A stretch of DNA of 64,000 bases from Variovorax paradoxus (lineage in GTDB: Bacteria > Pseudomonadota > Gammaproteobacteria > Burkholderiales > Burkholderiaceae_C), in the NCBI RefSeq assembly GCF_902712855.1, contig NZ_LR743507.1:4822001-4886000 (forward strand), written 5' to 3'. The notes under the pieces were generated by a model. It ran no database searches and had not been told where the DNA came from. It saw only the letters and a program-made list of their open reading frames with translations. Both the position numbers and the translations under genes were made by a program. Shown here one piece after another: positions 8,800-16,798 of this stretch; position 1 is the first letter of the stretch, and every line of letters starts with the position of its first letter.

Positions 8800-9438
8800 T
8801 CATTCGCGGCCGGGCAGCTCCTGGTCGAGCAGCGCCGTGCGGCCCACGACGCGGCCCGGCGCCAGCAGCGCGCCGGGCGCGATCACCGCGTTGGCACCGA
8901 TGCGTACGCCGTCGCCCATCAAAGCGCCGAATTTCTCGCAGCTGGCGGATTGCAAGGCGCCCCCCTCCCCGCTGCGCACGAAGATCCGCTTGTCCGCGCG
9001 CTCGTTGCGGTGGTTGCAGACGATGCTGCCGGCCTCCATGTTGACGCCCGCGCCCAGCACCGAATCGCCCACGAAGTTGAAGTGCGCGAGCGCCGTGCCC
9101 GCGAACACGAAGGACGATTTCAGCTCCACGCCGGGGCCGATGCTGCAGCGCGCATCCACCCAGTTGCCGCTGCGCAGGTAAGCACCGGCGGCGACGAAAC
9201 AGCCGGGCCCGAGGATCAGCGGCCCCTTGAGCACCGCCCCGGGCTCGACGCGGGCGCTGCGGTGGATGGCCACTTCGCCGTCGATGGCGTACTCGCCCGG
9301 CGGCAGCGCGGCGAGCAGCTCGCGCACGATCTCCGGCGCCTGCGACGTCAGCTCCCATGGCAGCGAGGCGGCCCACGGCGCGAGCGGCGACGAGGAGATT
9401 CCGGCAACATGGGCGCGGAGGTCGATGGCATGCGGCAT
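8800..9438 (-). CDS. LpxA-like hexapeptide-repeat transferase
   Basis: A 212-aa protein with left-handed beta-helix repeats between residues ~60 and 205 (IHRSARVEPGAVLKGPLILGPG, read as two pieces; VELKSSFVFAGTALAHFNFVGDS). The spacing matches the acyltransferase half of GlmU-type sugar-nucleotide enzymes. There is no nucleotidyltransferase domain. The acceptor is unknown. An upstream in-frame ATG at 9480 would add 14 residues; neither start has a strong ribosome site. It is divergent from metG, 89 bp apart. Confidence 0.75.
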   Translation of the reverse strand: MPHAIDLRAHVAGISSSPLAPWAASLPWELTSQAPEIVRELLAALPPGEYAIDGEVAIHRSARVEPGAVLKGPLILGPGCFVAAGAYLRSGNWVDARCSIGPGVELKSSFVFAGTALAHFNFVGDSVLGAGVNMEAGSIVCNHRNERADKRIFVRSGEGGALQSASCEKFGALMGDGVRIGANAVIAPGALLAPGRVVGRTALLDQELPGRE

Positions 9439-9527
9439 GAGGGCGATGCTGCCATCAAACCCGCGCGGCGACCGGGCCACCTAAAATGCCCGGTTCCGTC
9501 CGTACCACTCCCGAAAGCGCCCTCCCG

Positions 9528-11624
9528 ATGTCCGCCCCGCGCAAGCTCTTCGTCACCACCGCCCTGCCGTACGCCAACGGCAAGTTCCACATCGGCCACA
9601 TGATGGAGTACATCCAGGCCGACATCTGGGTGCGGAACCAGCGGATGAACGGTGCCGAGGTCAACTTCGTGTGCGCCGACGACGCACACGGCGCGGCCAT
9701 CACCATCGCGGCCGACAAGGCCGGCGTGACGCCGCAGGCCTTCGTGGCCGAGATCGCCGCGGGCCGCAAGCCCTACCTGGACGGCTACCACATCTCCTTT
9801 GACAACTGGCACTCGACCGACGCGCCCGAGAACCACCAGCTGGCCCAGGACATCTACCGCGACCTGCGCGCCAACGGCCTGATCAGCACGAAGAGCGTCG
9901 AGCAGTTCTACGACCCCGAAAAGGGCATGTTCCTGGCCGACCGCTTCATCAAGGGCGAGTGCCCCAACTGCCACGCCAAGGACCAGTACGGCGACAACTG
10001 CGAGGTGTGCGGCGCCGTGTACGCGCCGACCGAGCTGATCAACCCCTACTCGGCACTGTCGGGCGCCAAGCCCGAGCTGCGCAGCTCGGAGCACTTCTTC
10101 TTCAAGCTGTCCGACCCGCGCTGCGAGGCCTACCTCAAGGAATGGACCGCCGCGCCCGGCCATGTGCAGAGCGAAGTGCAGAACAAGATCCGCGAGTGGC
10201 TCTACAAGGACGACGAAGGCAAGGGCGGCCTCGGCGACTGGGACATCAGCCGCGACGCGCCCTACTTCGGCATCGAGATTCCCGATGCGCCGGGCAAGTA
10301 CTTCTACGTGTGGCTCGATGCGCCCGTGGGCTACCTGGCATCGCTGAAGAACCTGCTGGACAAGCGCTGCATCGAGCTCGGCGGCGACGGCATCTCGTAC
10401 ACCGAGTACATGGCCGACCCCGACCTGGAGCAGGTGCACTTCATCGGCAAGGACATCATCACCTTCCACACGCTGTTCTGGCCCGCGATGCTGCACTTCA
10501 GCGGCCGCAAGGCGCCCGACGCGGTGTATGTGCACGGCCACCTCACGGTGAGCGGCGAGAAGATGAGCAAGAGCCGCGGCACCGGCATCGACCCGCTCAA
10601 GTACCTCTCGATCGGCCTCGACCCCGAATGGCTGCGCTACTACATCGCGGCCAAGCTCAACGGCCGCAACGAGGACATTGACTTCAACCCCGAGGACTTC
10701 GTCGCCCGCGTCAACAGCGACCTGGTGGGCAAGTACATCAACATCGCCAGCCGCGCGGCGGGCTTCATCGGCAAGCGCTTCGAGGGCAAGCTGGGCGAGG
10801 TGTCGGCCGACGGCGACGCACTGCTGTTCGCGCTGCGCGAGGCGGCCGGCCAGATCCATTCGCTCTACGACGGCCGCGACTACGCCCGCGCGCTGCGCGA
10901 GGTGATGGCGCTGGCCGACAAGGTGAACGAGTACGTCGACCAGAACAAGCCCTGGGAGCTGGCCAAGAAGGAAGGCGCCGAGGCGCGGCTGCACGATGTG
11001 TGCACCGTCTGCATCGAAGCCTTCCGGCTGCTCACGCTGTACCTGAAGCCGGTGCTGCCGGCGCTGGCGGTGAACGTCGAGGCCTTCCTGAAGATCGCTC
11101 CGCTGGCCTGGCCGGACGCCGCGCAGGCGCTGCCTGCCGGCCACGCCATCGGCGACTACAAGCACCTGATGCAGCGCGCCGACGCGAAGCAGGTCGACAA
11201 GCTGTTCGACGCGCCCGAAGCTCCCGCCGCCGCGTCCGCCGCGGTGGACACGCAGACGCTGCCGGGCGGCGAGGCCATCGCTCCTACCATCACCATCGAC
11301 GACTTCGCGAAGATCGACCTGCGCATCGCGAAGATCGTGGCCTGCGAGAAGGTCGAGGGCTCGACCAAGCTGCTGCGCCTGACGCTCGACGCCGGCGAAG
11401 GCAAGACCCGCAACGTCTTCAGCGGCATCGCGTCGGCCTACCAGCCCGAGCAGCTGGTAGGCAAGCTCACGGTGCTGGTCGCCAACCTCGCGCCGCGCAA
11501 GATGAAGTTCGGCGTGAGCGAAGGCATGGTGCTGGCGGCCAGCCACGGCGACGAAAAGGCCCACCCGGGCATCCACGTGCTCGAACCCTGGCCGGGCGCC
11601 ACGCCGGGCATGCGCGTTCGCTGA
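9528..11624 (+). CDS. metG: Methionyl-tRNA synthetase
   Basis: A 698-aa class I synthetase that charges tRNA-Met. Seen in order: the Rossmann start FVTTALPYANGKFHIGH with the HIGH motif, the zinc-binding knuckle CPNCHAKDQYGDNCEVCG, the KMSKS loop (GEKMSKSRGTGIDP), the anticodon-binding helical domain, and from about residue 590 a C-terminal tRNA-binding OB-fold (ITIDDFAKIDLRIAKIVA). The start MSAPRKLF at 9528 fits the family; an in-frame ATG at 9486 would add 14 unsupported residues. A TAAAAT hexamer at 9482-9487 could be its -10 element. Confidence 0.96.
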   Translation: MSAPRKLFVTTALPYANGKFHIGHMMEYIQADIWVRNQRMNGAEVNFVCADDAHGAAITIAADKAGVTPQAFVAEIAAGRKPYLDGYHISFDNWHSTDAPENHQLAQDIYRDLRANGLISTKSVEQFYDPEKGMFLADRFIKGECPNCHAKDQYGDNCEVCGAVYAPTELINPYSALSGAKPELRSSEHFFFKLSDPRCEAYLKEWTAAPGHVQSEVQNKIREWLYKDDEGKGGLGDWDISRDAPYFGIEIPDAPGKYFYVWLDAPVGYLASLKNLLDKRCIELGGDGISYTEYMADPDLEQVHFIGKDIITFHTLFWPAMLHFSGRKAPDAVYVHGHLTVSGEKMSKSRGTGIDPLKYLSIGLDPEWLRYYIAAKLNGRNEDIDFNPEDFVARVNSDLVGKYINIASRAAGFIGKRFEGKLGEVSADGDALLFALREAAGQIHSLYDGRDYARALREVMALADKVNEYVDQNKPWELAKKEGAEARLHDVCTVCIEAFRLLTLYLKPVLPALAVNVEAFLKIAPLAWPDAAQALPAGHAIGDYKHLMQRADAKQVDKLFDAPEAPAAASAAVDTQTLPGGEAIAPTITIDDFAKIDLRIAKIVACEKVEGSTKLLRLTLDAGEGKTRNVFSGIASAYQPEQLVGKLTVLVANLAPRKMKFGVSEGMVLAASHGDEKAHPGIHVLEPWPGATPGMRVR

Positions 11625-11641
11625 ACTGCGAGGACCACACC

Positions 11642-11851
11642 ATGACCACCACGCTGCTGCGCCGCGCCCTCCTGCTGCTGTCGCTCTGCGCCGCGTTGAG
11701 CGGCTGCGCGGTCGTGTCGGTGGCGAGTACCGCGGTGAGCGTGGGTGCCGGCGCGGTCGGCCTCGCGGCCGATGCGGCGATCGGCACCGCGCGCATCACC
11801 GGCAAGGCCGTGGGCGCCGCGGCCGATGCGGTGATTCCCGACGGCCAGTGA
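11642..11851 (+). CDS. Small lipoprotein
   Basis: A 69-aa protein with a positively charged start, a hydrophobic run and the lipobox LSGC near residue 22. The mature part is Ala/Gly/Val-rich (VSVGAGAVGLAADAAIG). This is a signal-peptidase-II type lipoprotein. It lies 17 bp behind metG and is probably on the same transcript. The function is unknown. Confidence 0.75.
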   Translation: MTTTLLRRALLLLSLCAALSGCAVVSVASTAVSVGAGAVGLAADAAIGTARITGKAVGAAADAVIPDGQ

Positions 11852-11869
11852 ACCACAGGCCCCGCCGGA

Positions 11870-12376
11870 TCAGGGGGCTTCGGTGCCCCGGTCGGGCGAA
11901 GAGCCGCTGCGCACGACGCGCTGGTCGTCGTTCAGCGTGGCGGTGAAGACCATGGGGGAGTTCGGCGGCTGCACCCAGCGCCATTCCCATTCGGTCTCGC
12001 GCTTGAGCGCATAGGGCGTGACCTTGGCGGGCTTGCCGAGCAGCTTGCGCAGGTCTTCCATCATCAGGCCGGGCTGCACGCGGGCGAAGTTCTCCGGCGT
12101 GAGCACCTGGCGCAGCGCGCTCATCTTTCCGTCGGCGCCGATGGTGATCATGTAGTTCTTCTGGCCCGCGGGCTGGCGGTTGTACTCGAACACGCGGGCA
12201 CCGGCGGGCGCGTCCCAGACGTTCTCGGGCTGCCCGAAACGGGCGCGCACGTCGGCCTCGGTGGAGACGCCTTCCTCAAGCTCGCTGATGTTGTTCGTGT
12301 CGCATGCGGCAAGGCCGGCGACAGCCGCCAGGAACGCCGTTGCCATGCCGATCTGCCATCCTCGCCGTTGCGTCAT
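11870..12376 (-). CDS. BamE/SmpA-like lipoprotein
   Basis: A 168-aa protein. MTQRRGWQIGMATAFLAAVAGLAAC gives a type II signal with lipobox LAAC (split here as MTQRRGWQIG and FLAAVAGLAAC). The mature part begins with a BamE-like helix and TEADVRARFGQPENVW, and ends with MEDLRKLLGKPAKVTPYALK and EWEWRW. The repeated R..FGxP / LLGKPxxV pattern is typical of the BamE/OmlA fold. It is probably anchored to the outer membrane. Whether it joins the BAM complex is not known, because a dedicated bamE normally lies beside fur. Confidence 0.75.
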   Translation of the reverse strand: MTQRRGWQIGMATAFLAAVAGLAACDTNNISELEEGVSTEADVRARFGQPENVWDAPAGARVFEYNRQPAGQKNYMITIGADGKMSALRQVLTPENFARVQPGLMMEDLRKLLGKPAKVTPYALKRETEWEWRWVQPPNSPMVFTATLNDDQRVVRSGSSPDRGTEAP

Positions 12377-12415
12377 GCCGACCCCGGTAAAATTCGCGCC
12401 ATAAAGGTCCAGTCT

Positions 12416-12622
12416 ATGTCCATCTTCCGTCGCCCCCACTACTCTTCCGAGATCACCAACTTCATCGAGGAGATGAAGGAAAAGAAGCCCACGCTCGAAG
12501 CCGAACAGCGCGCCGGCCGCGCCCTGCTCTGGGACAAGCACCTCGACCGCAGCCTGCTCGAGGAATACAGCGAAGCCCGCGTGCCCCAGCAGCCCTACGT
12601 CTACCAGACCCAGACGAAGTAA
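12416..12622 (+). CDS. DUF3460 family protein
   Basis: A 68-aa soluble charged protein (MSIFRRPHYSSEITNFIEEM, ending QQPYVYQTQTK) of a small family known mainly in Burkholderiales, where it commonly precedes scpA, as here. A TAAAAT hexamer at 12388-12393 is a possible -10 element. The function is unknown. Confidence 0.85.
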   Translation: MSIFRRPHYSSEITNFIEEMKEKKPTLEAEQRAGRALLWDKHLDRSLLEEYSEARVPQQPYVYQTQTK

Positions 12623-12673
12623 CCCGCGCCAATGCCGAATTGGCAGCAAACGTCCATCCTTCCTGCGTGTCTC

Positions 12674-12690
12674 GCTATTGAATCAATAGC
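12674..12690 (+). repeat. 17-nt GCTAY..ATAGC palindrome, copy 1
   Basis: GCTATTGAATCAATAGC followed by AA is a perfect 8+1+8 palindrome ending 9 bp before the scpA start codon. Two further 17-nt elements with the same ends and the same trailing AA lie at 31541-31557 (opposite strand) and 41262-41278. See the matching finding. Confidence 0.7.
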
Positions 12691-12699
12691 AAGCATCCG

Positions 12700-13536
12700 A
12701 TGAACGGCGACGAGGACAACGGCACGCTGGTGGTCGCCATGCCCGACGTGGTGGACCAGGTCGCGCTCGCGAGGCTCTATGGCGAGCCGCTCTTCGCGAT
12801 GCCGAAGGACCTGTACATCCCGCCCGAGGCGCTGCAGGTGTTCCTCGAGGCCTTCGAAGGCCCGCTGGACCTGCTGCTCTACCTGATCCGCAAGCAGAAC
12901 TTCAACATCCTCGACATCCCGATGGCGGGGCTCACGCGGCAGTACCTGAGCTACGTCGACGAGATCCGCCAGACGAACCTCGAGCTCGCGGCCGAGTACC
13001 TGCTGATGGCCGCGATGCTCATCGAGATCAAGTCGCGCATGCTGCTGCCACCCAAGAAGGTGGCCGACGGCGAAGAAGCAGAAGACCCGCGCGCCGAACT
13101 CGTGCGCCGCCTGCTCGAATACGAGCAGACCAAGCTGCAGGCGGCCGCCATCAGTGCCATGCCGACCTACGGGCGCGACTTCTGGAAGGCGCAGGTCTAC
13201 ATCGAGCAGTCGCTCAAGCCGCGCTTCCCGGAGGTCGACGTGGTCGAGCTGCGCGATGCGTGGGCCGACATCATGAAGCGCGCCAAGCTTGTGCAGCACC
13301 ACAAGATCTCGCGCGAAGAACTCAACGTGCGCGAGCACATGAGCATCGTGCTGCGCCACTTGCAGGGCCAGCGCTTCGTCGAATTCGAGAAACTGTTCGA
13401 CGTGTCGCGCGGCACGCCGGTCCTGATCGTCACCTTCATCGCGATGCTCGAACTCGCGAAGGAGACGCTGATCGACATCACGCAGGCGGAAGCCTTCGCT
13501 CCCATCTACGTGCGGCTGGCCTACTCGCCCGCCTGA
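12700..13536 (+). CDS. scpA: Segregation and condensation protein A
   Basis: A 278-aa kleisin subunit of the Smc-ScpAB condensin. The signature FEGPLDLLLYLIRKQNFNIL is near residues 48-67, followed by AAEYLLMAAMLIEIKSRMLLP, and a C-terminal winged helix ends in VTFIAMLELAKE. The first ~40 residues form a short extension common in this order. No good Shine-Dalgarno is seen before ATG; instead a 17-nt palindrome ends 9 bp upstream. In many relatives scpA is followed by panC and panB; here queE and queD follow. Confidence 0.93.
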   Translation: MNGDEDNGTLVVAMPDVVDQVALARLYGEPLFAMPKDLYIPPEALQVFLEAFEGPLDLLLYLIRKQNFNILDIPMAGLTRQYLSYVDEIRQTNLELAAEYLLMAAMLIEIKSRMLLPPKKVADGEEAEDPRAELVRRLLEYEQTKLQAAAISAMPTYGRDFWKAQVYIEQSLKPRFPEVDVVELRDAWADIMKRAKLVQHHKISREELNVREHMSIVLRHLQGQRFVEFEKLFDVSRGTPVLIVTFIAMLELAKETLIDITQAEAFAPIYVRLAYSPA

Positions 13537-13556
13537 CCGTTCGCCGGCTGATTTCC

Positions 13557-13679
13557 ATGACGTCCGCCGTGCGCGACCTCGACGCTTCCATTACCAGCGG
13601 CCGCACGCATTGCGGCCCTGATCGTTCGCCGCCTGCCGAGCCGGCCGCAACCGCGGTGCCGGCGCCGCCGGCCGGCTGA
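13557..13679 (+). CDS. Possible 40-aa small protein
   Basis: ATG at 13557, 20 bp after scpA, opens a 40-codon frame starting MTSAVRDLDASITSGRTHC and ending in a Pro/Ala-rich tail. It fills most of the scpA-queE gap. No domain or convincing ribosome site is seen, and the tail composition could be chance in GC-rich DNA. It could be a remnant of a gene formerly between scpA and queE. Confidence 0.2.
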   Translation: MTSAVRDLDASITSGRTHCGPDRSPPAEPAATAVPAPPAG

Positions 13680-13705
13680 TCGCCCTCCCTCACCCTTTCC
13701 GTTTT

Positions 13706-13746
13706 TCTTTCCAGGATGCCCGGCCACCGACGCCCGCAGGGAAAGA
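13706..13746 (+). promoter_or_regulatory. Leader stem-loop before queE
   Basis: TCTTTCC (13706-13712) pairs perfectly with GGAAAGA (13740-13746) across a 27-nt C-rich loop, ending 10 nt before the queE ATG. The 3' arm holds the only purine-rich ribosome-site-like sequence, so the stem could mask it. It does not match the preQ1 riboswitch classes I know. A structured leader is plausible but unproven. Confidence 0.3.
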
Positions 13747-13756
13747 CCCAACCATC

Positions 13757-14404
13757 ATGAGCTACAGCGTCAAGGAAATCTTCTACACCCTGCAGGGCGA
13801 AGGCGGACAGGCCGGCATGCCGGCCGTGTTCTGCCGCTTCGCCGGCTGCAACCTCTGGAGCGGCCGCGAGGCCGATCGCGACACCGCCGTGTGCCGGTTC
13901 TGCGACACCGACTTCGTCGGCACCGACGGAACGCTGGGCGGCAAGTTCAGGACCGCCGAGCTGCTGGCCGACACCATCGCCGCGCAGTGGCCGGCCGATG
14001 ACCCGATGAGCGCCGGCCATCGCCTGGTGGTGCTGACCGGCGGAGAGCCGCTGCTGCAGGTCGACACGGCGCTGGTCGATGCGCTGCATGCGCGGCGCTT
14101 CCGCATCGCGGTGGAGAGCAACGGCACGGTCGAGGCGCCCGCGGGCATCGACTGGCTGTGCATCAGCCCCAAGGCCGGCGCGCCGTGGGTGCAGCAGTGC
14201 GGACAGGAACTGAAGCTGGTGTGGCCGCAACCCGGGTTCGACCTCGACGCGATGGCGCGCGCCGGCGAATTCACCCATCGCTTCCTGCAGCCGATGGACG
14301 GACCCGAACGGGCCGCGAACACCGAGCTGTGCATTGCGCAATGCATGCGGCAGCCCGCATGGCGCCTGAGCGTGCAGACGCACAAGATCACCGGCATCCG
14401 CTGA
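13757..14404 (+). CDS. queE: 7-carboxy-7-deazaguanine synthase (radical SAM)
   Basis: A 215-aa enzyme converting 6-carboxytetrahydropterin to 7-carboxy-7-deazaguanine in queuosine biosynthesis. The start MSYSVKEIFYTLQGEG is typical. The cluster cysteines lie in CNLWSGREADRDTAVCRFC, a CX14CX2C spacing instead of CX3CX2C; this expanded loop is known from Burkholderia QueE. LTGGEPLLQVD is the SAM-binding GGEP motif. LCISPKAG follows. It is adjacent to queD, whose product supplies its substrate. Confidence 0.94.
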   Translation: MSYSVKEIFYTLQGEGGQAGMPAVFCRFAGCNLWSGREADRDTAVCRFCDTDFVGTDGTLGGKFRTAELLADTIAAQWPADDPMSAGHRLVVLTGGEPLLQVDTALVDALHARRFRIAVESNGTVEAPAGIDWLCISPKAGAPWVQQCGQELKLVWPQPGFDLDAMARAGEFTHRFLQPMDGPERAANTELCIAQCMRQPAWRLSVQTHKITGIR

Positions 14405-14435
14405 AGCGGCCGCCTTTTTCCTGGACTTTCCGACG

Positions 14436-14798
14436 ATGCGATTCACCATCAGCCAACGCTTTTTCTTCGACGCCGCCCACACGCTGAAGCGCGAGATCGA
14501 AGTGGAAGGCAGCCGCCGTATCCACGGCCACACGTACCACGCCGAGGTCTGGCTCGCCGGAGAACGGGATCCCGCGACCGGCATGGTGGTGGACCTGGGA
14601 TTGCTGCGGCGGCGCCTGGAAGACGTCCGCGGGCAGCTCGACCATCATCTGCTGGACGACGTGCCGGGTTTGCACCCGCCGACGCTGGAGAACCTGTGCG
14701 TGTTCATCGCGCAGGCGCTGCCCGACCTGAGGGCGTCGCTGGCGCGGGTGAAAGTCTGGCGCGAGGCGCTGGGGGACTCCTGCAGCGTCGAGTTTTAG
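14436..14798 (+). CDS. queD: 6-carboxytetrahydropterin synthase-like protein
   Basis: A 120-aa member of the QueD/6-pyruvoyl-tetrahydropterin synthase family, expected to convert dihydroneopterin triphosphate to 6-carboxytetrahydropterin. Zinc ligands are His15 (FFFDAAHTL) and the two His of RRIHGHTY. LDHHLLDDVPGL carries the Asp-His pair, and VKVWREALGDSC the substrate-binding Glu. At the position of the E. coli catalytic Cys27 (KCGRLHGH) this protein has Ser26 (GSRRIHGH). The queE neighbour supports the queuosine role, but the missing cysteine leaves the exact reaction less sure. Confidence 0.85.
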   Translation: MRFTISQRFFFDAAHTLKREIEVEGSRRIHGHTYHAEVWLAGERDPATGMVVDLGLLRRRLEDVRGQLDHHLLDDVPGLHPPTLENLCVFIAQALPDLRASLARVKVWREALGDSCSVEF

Positions 14799-14859
14799 GC
14801 AGAACGCGGTCCTGCACCCTTCCCGCGAGCGACAGGAGGCCCGCGAAGAAGGCTCGGCT

Positions 14860-15900
14860 TCAAGGGAGTTGACGAGGAACCGCAGGCCCGGCCGCCTGGA
14901 CCGACTCCGGCACCGGATCGCGGCCGGTGAGCGCGGCCACAGCGTCCTGCGGGCTCACGCGACCGTCGAGCAAGGCGACCACGCCCTCGGCGATGGGCAT
15001 CTCGATGCCGAGGCCGCGCGCGCGCTGCACCACGGTACGGGCGCAATACACGCCTTCGGCGACATGGCCGAGCGAATCGACGGCCTGGGCCAGTGTGCGG
15101 CCCTGGGCCAGCAGCAAGCCGACCTTGCGATTGCGCGAAAGGTCGCCAGTGGCGGTCAGCACCAGATCGCCCAGGCCCGAGAGACCCATGAATGTCTCGG
15201 CGCGAGCGCCCAGCGCGAGGCCGAAGCGGGTCATCTCGGCCAGGCCGCGGGTGATGAGCGCCGCTCGCGCGTTCAGGCCCAGTGCAAGCCCGTCGCACAG
15301 GCCCGTGGCGATGGCGAGCACGTTCTTGACCGCGCCGCCCACTTCCACGCCGACGATGTCCTCGTTGGCATAGACGCGCAGCGCGGGACCGTGGAAAGCG
15401 TCGACCAGTGCATCGCGCACGCCGGCGTGCGGGCTGGCAGCCACCAGCGCGGTCGGACGGCCTTCGGCGACCTCCTGCGCAAAGCTGGGGCCGCTAAGCA
15501 CGCCCGCTCTCAAATCAGGAGCGACCTGGGTCCAGATCTCGTGGGCAAGCAGGCCGACCGATGTTGGAGACGTGTCGAGCGCGGGCTCGACGCCCTTGCA
15601 CAGCCAGGCCACCTGCGCCGCAGTGCCGCGCAGGGCAACGAGCTGTTCGCGCAGGGCGGCCATGGGCGTGGCCACGATGACGAGGTCGGCGCCAGCCTGC
15701 GCTTGGGCGATGTCGCCGGCGCGCACGGCCAGCGAGGCTGGCAGGGCCAGCCCGGGCAGGTAGCGGGTGTTTTCACGCGCGGCCGACATGGCGTCGGCCT
15801 GGGCGGCATCGCGCGCCCAGAGCGTGACCTCGTGGCGGGCGGCCGCATTGACCGCGACGGCCGTGCCCCAGGCACCGGCGCCATGAACGCAGATCTTCAT
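14860..15900 (-). CDS. gpsA: NAD(P)-dependent glycerol-3-phosphate dehydrogenase
   Basis: A 346-aa cytoplasmic enzyme reducing dihydroxyacetone phosphate to sn-glycerol-3-phosphate for phospholipid synthesis. It opens with the dinucleotide-binding MKICVHGAGAWGTAVA. CKGVEP and LSGPSFAQEVAEGRPTALV are family blocks, and VEVGGAVKNVLAIA carries the catalytic Lys. GLSGLGDLVLTATGDLSRNR is near residues 250-270. It lies directly behind secB (24-bp gap), the usual secB-gpsA pairing. Confidence 0.96.
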   Translation of the reverse strand: MKICVHGAGAWGTAVAVNAAARHEVTLWARDAAQADAMSAARENTRYLPGLALPASLAVRAGDIAQAQAGADLVIVATPMAALREQLVALRGTAAQVAWLCKGVEPALDTSPTSVGLLAHEIWTQVAPDLRAGVLSGPSFAQEVAEGRPTALVAASPHAGVRDALVDAFHGPALRVYANEDIVGVEVGGAVKNVLAIATGLCDGLALGLNARAALITRGLAEMTRFGLALGARAETFMGLSGLGDLVLTATGDLSRNRKVGLLLAQGRTLAQAVDSLGHVAEGVYCARTVVQRARGLGIEMPIAEGVVALLDGRVSPQDAVAALTGRDPVPESVQAAGPAVPRQLP

Positions 15901-15924
15901 CGGCGTTGGCGTCGTCGGGCCGGT

Positions 15925-16389
15925 TTACTGGGCCAGGGTCGGAGCGGCCTGGCCGGCGGCCTGAGCCTGCTGCTGTTCGTACATCGCCTGGAAGTTGATT
16001 TCGGCCAGGTGCACGGGTGGGAAGCCGCCGCGCTGGATCACGTCGGCCACGTTGCCGCGCAGATAGGGGTACACGATCTGCGGGCAGGCGATGCCGAGGA
16101 TGGCACCCATCTGCTCTTCCGGCAGGTTGCGGATCTCGAAGATGCCAGCCTGCTTGGCTTCGACCAGGAACACGGTCTTGTCCTGGATCTTGGTCTGCAC
16201 GGTGGCCGACACGGTGATCTCGAAGATGCCGTCAGCCACGGGCTGGGCGTCCACGCCGAGCTGGATGTCGACGGTGGGCTGCTCCTGCTCCAGCAGGATC
16301 GCGGGCGAATTGGGCTGCTCGAGCGACAGGTCCTTGAGGTAGACGCGCTGGATCTGGAAAACGGGATCTTGGGCTTGCTGGTCGGCCAT
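15925..16389 (-). CDS. secB: Protein-export chaperone SecB
   Basis: A 154-aa cytosolic tetrameric chaperone that keeps preproteins unfolded and hands them to SecA. Visible: FQIQRVYLKDLSLEQPNSP, a beta-rich core VSATVQTKIQDKTVFLVEAKQ (split by position), then PEEQMGAILGIACPQIVYPYLR and FPPVHLAEINFQAMY. The Gln/Ala-rich tail is normal. MADQQ at 16389 is preferred to an in-frame ATG at 16410. It follows grxC on the same strand. Confidence 0.96.
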   Translation of the reverse strand: MADQQAQDPVFQIQRVYLKDLSLEQPNSPAILLEQEQPTVDIQLGVDAQPVADGIFEITVSATVQTKIQDKTVFLVEAKQAGIFEIRNLPEEQMGAILGIACPQIVYPYLRGNVADVIQRGGFPPVHLAEINFQAMYEQQQAQAAGQAAPTLAQ

Positions 16390-16516
16390 GGCTGAACTTT
16401 CGAGGATCAAAACAATGCCCGCCGGGGAGAGGTTCCCGCAGCGGGCTGCAGATGGATGAGCGAACGATTATCGCCCCACGACCGGGCCACCTTCGTGACG
16501 CCGGTTGCTTTGTGTT

Positions 16517-16777
16517 TCAGGCGCCCTGCAGAAGAGGGACGAGGCCGCCGCGGCTGTCGAGGGCCATCAGGTCGTCGCAGCCGCCGACGTGCGTCTCGCC
16601 GATGAAGATCTGCGGCACCGTGCGGCGCTGGGTGATTTCCATCATCGTGGCGCGGGCCTGGGGGTCGCTGTCGATGCGGATTTCTTCGATCTGCTCGACA
16701 CCCTTGGACTTCAGGATCTGCTTTGCACGGATGCAATAGGGGCAGACGGCGGTGGTGTACATCTTGACGGCTTGCAT
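16517..16777 (-). CDS. grxC: Glutaredoxin 3
   Basis: An 86-aa dithiol glutaredoxin that reduces disulfides with glutathione. Active site CPYC in MYTTAVCPYCIRAKQIL; RRTVPQIFIG gives the cis-Pro, and GGCDDLMAL binds glutathione. It sits 21 bp behind the rhodanese gene and before secB, a common betaproteobacterial order. Confidence 0.95.
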   Translation of the reverse strand: MQAVKMYTTAVCPYCIRAKQILKSKGVEQIEEIRIDSDPQARATMMEITQRRTVPQIFIGETHVGGCDDLMALDSRGGLVPLLQGA

Positions 16778-16798
16778 GCTCTCTACCTTGGGAAGACC

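Noticed and set aside
13711..13746. A cobalamin riboswitch-like GCCAC...GGGAA stretch before queE
   Set aside because: Only short fragments resemble the B12 box, the rest of the ~200-nt fold is absent and no cobalamin genes are near.
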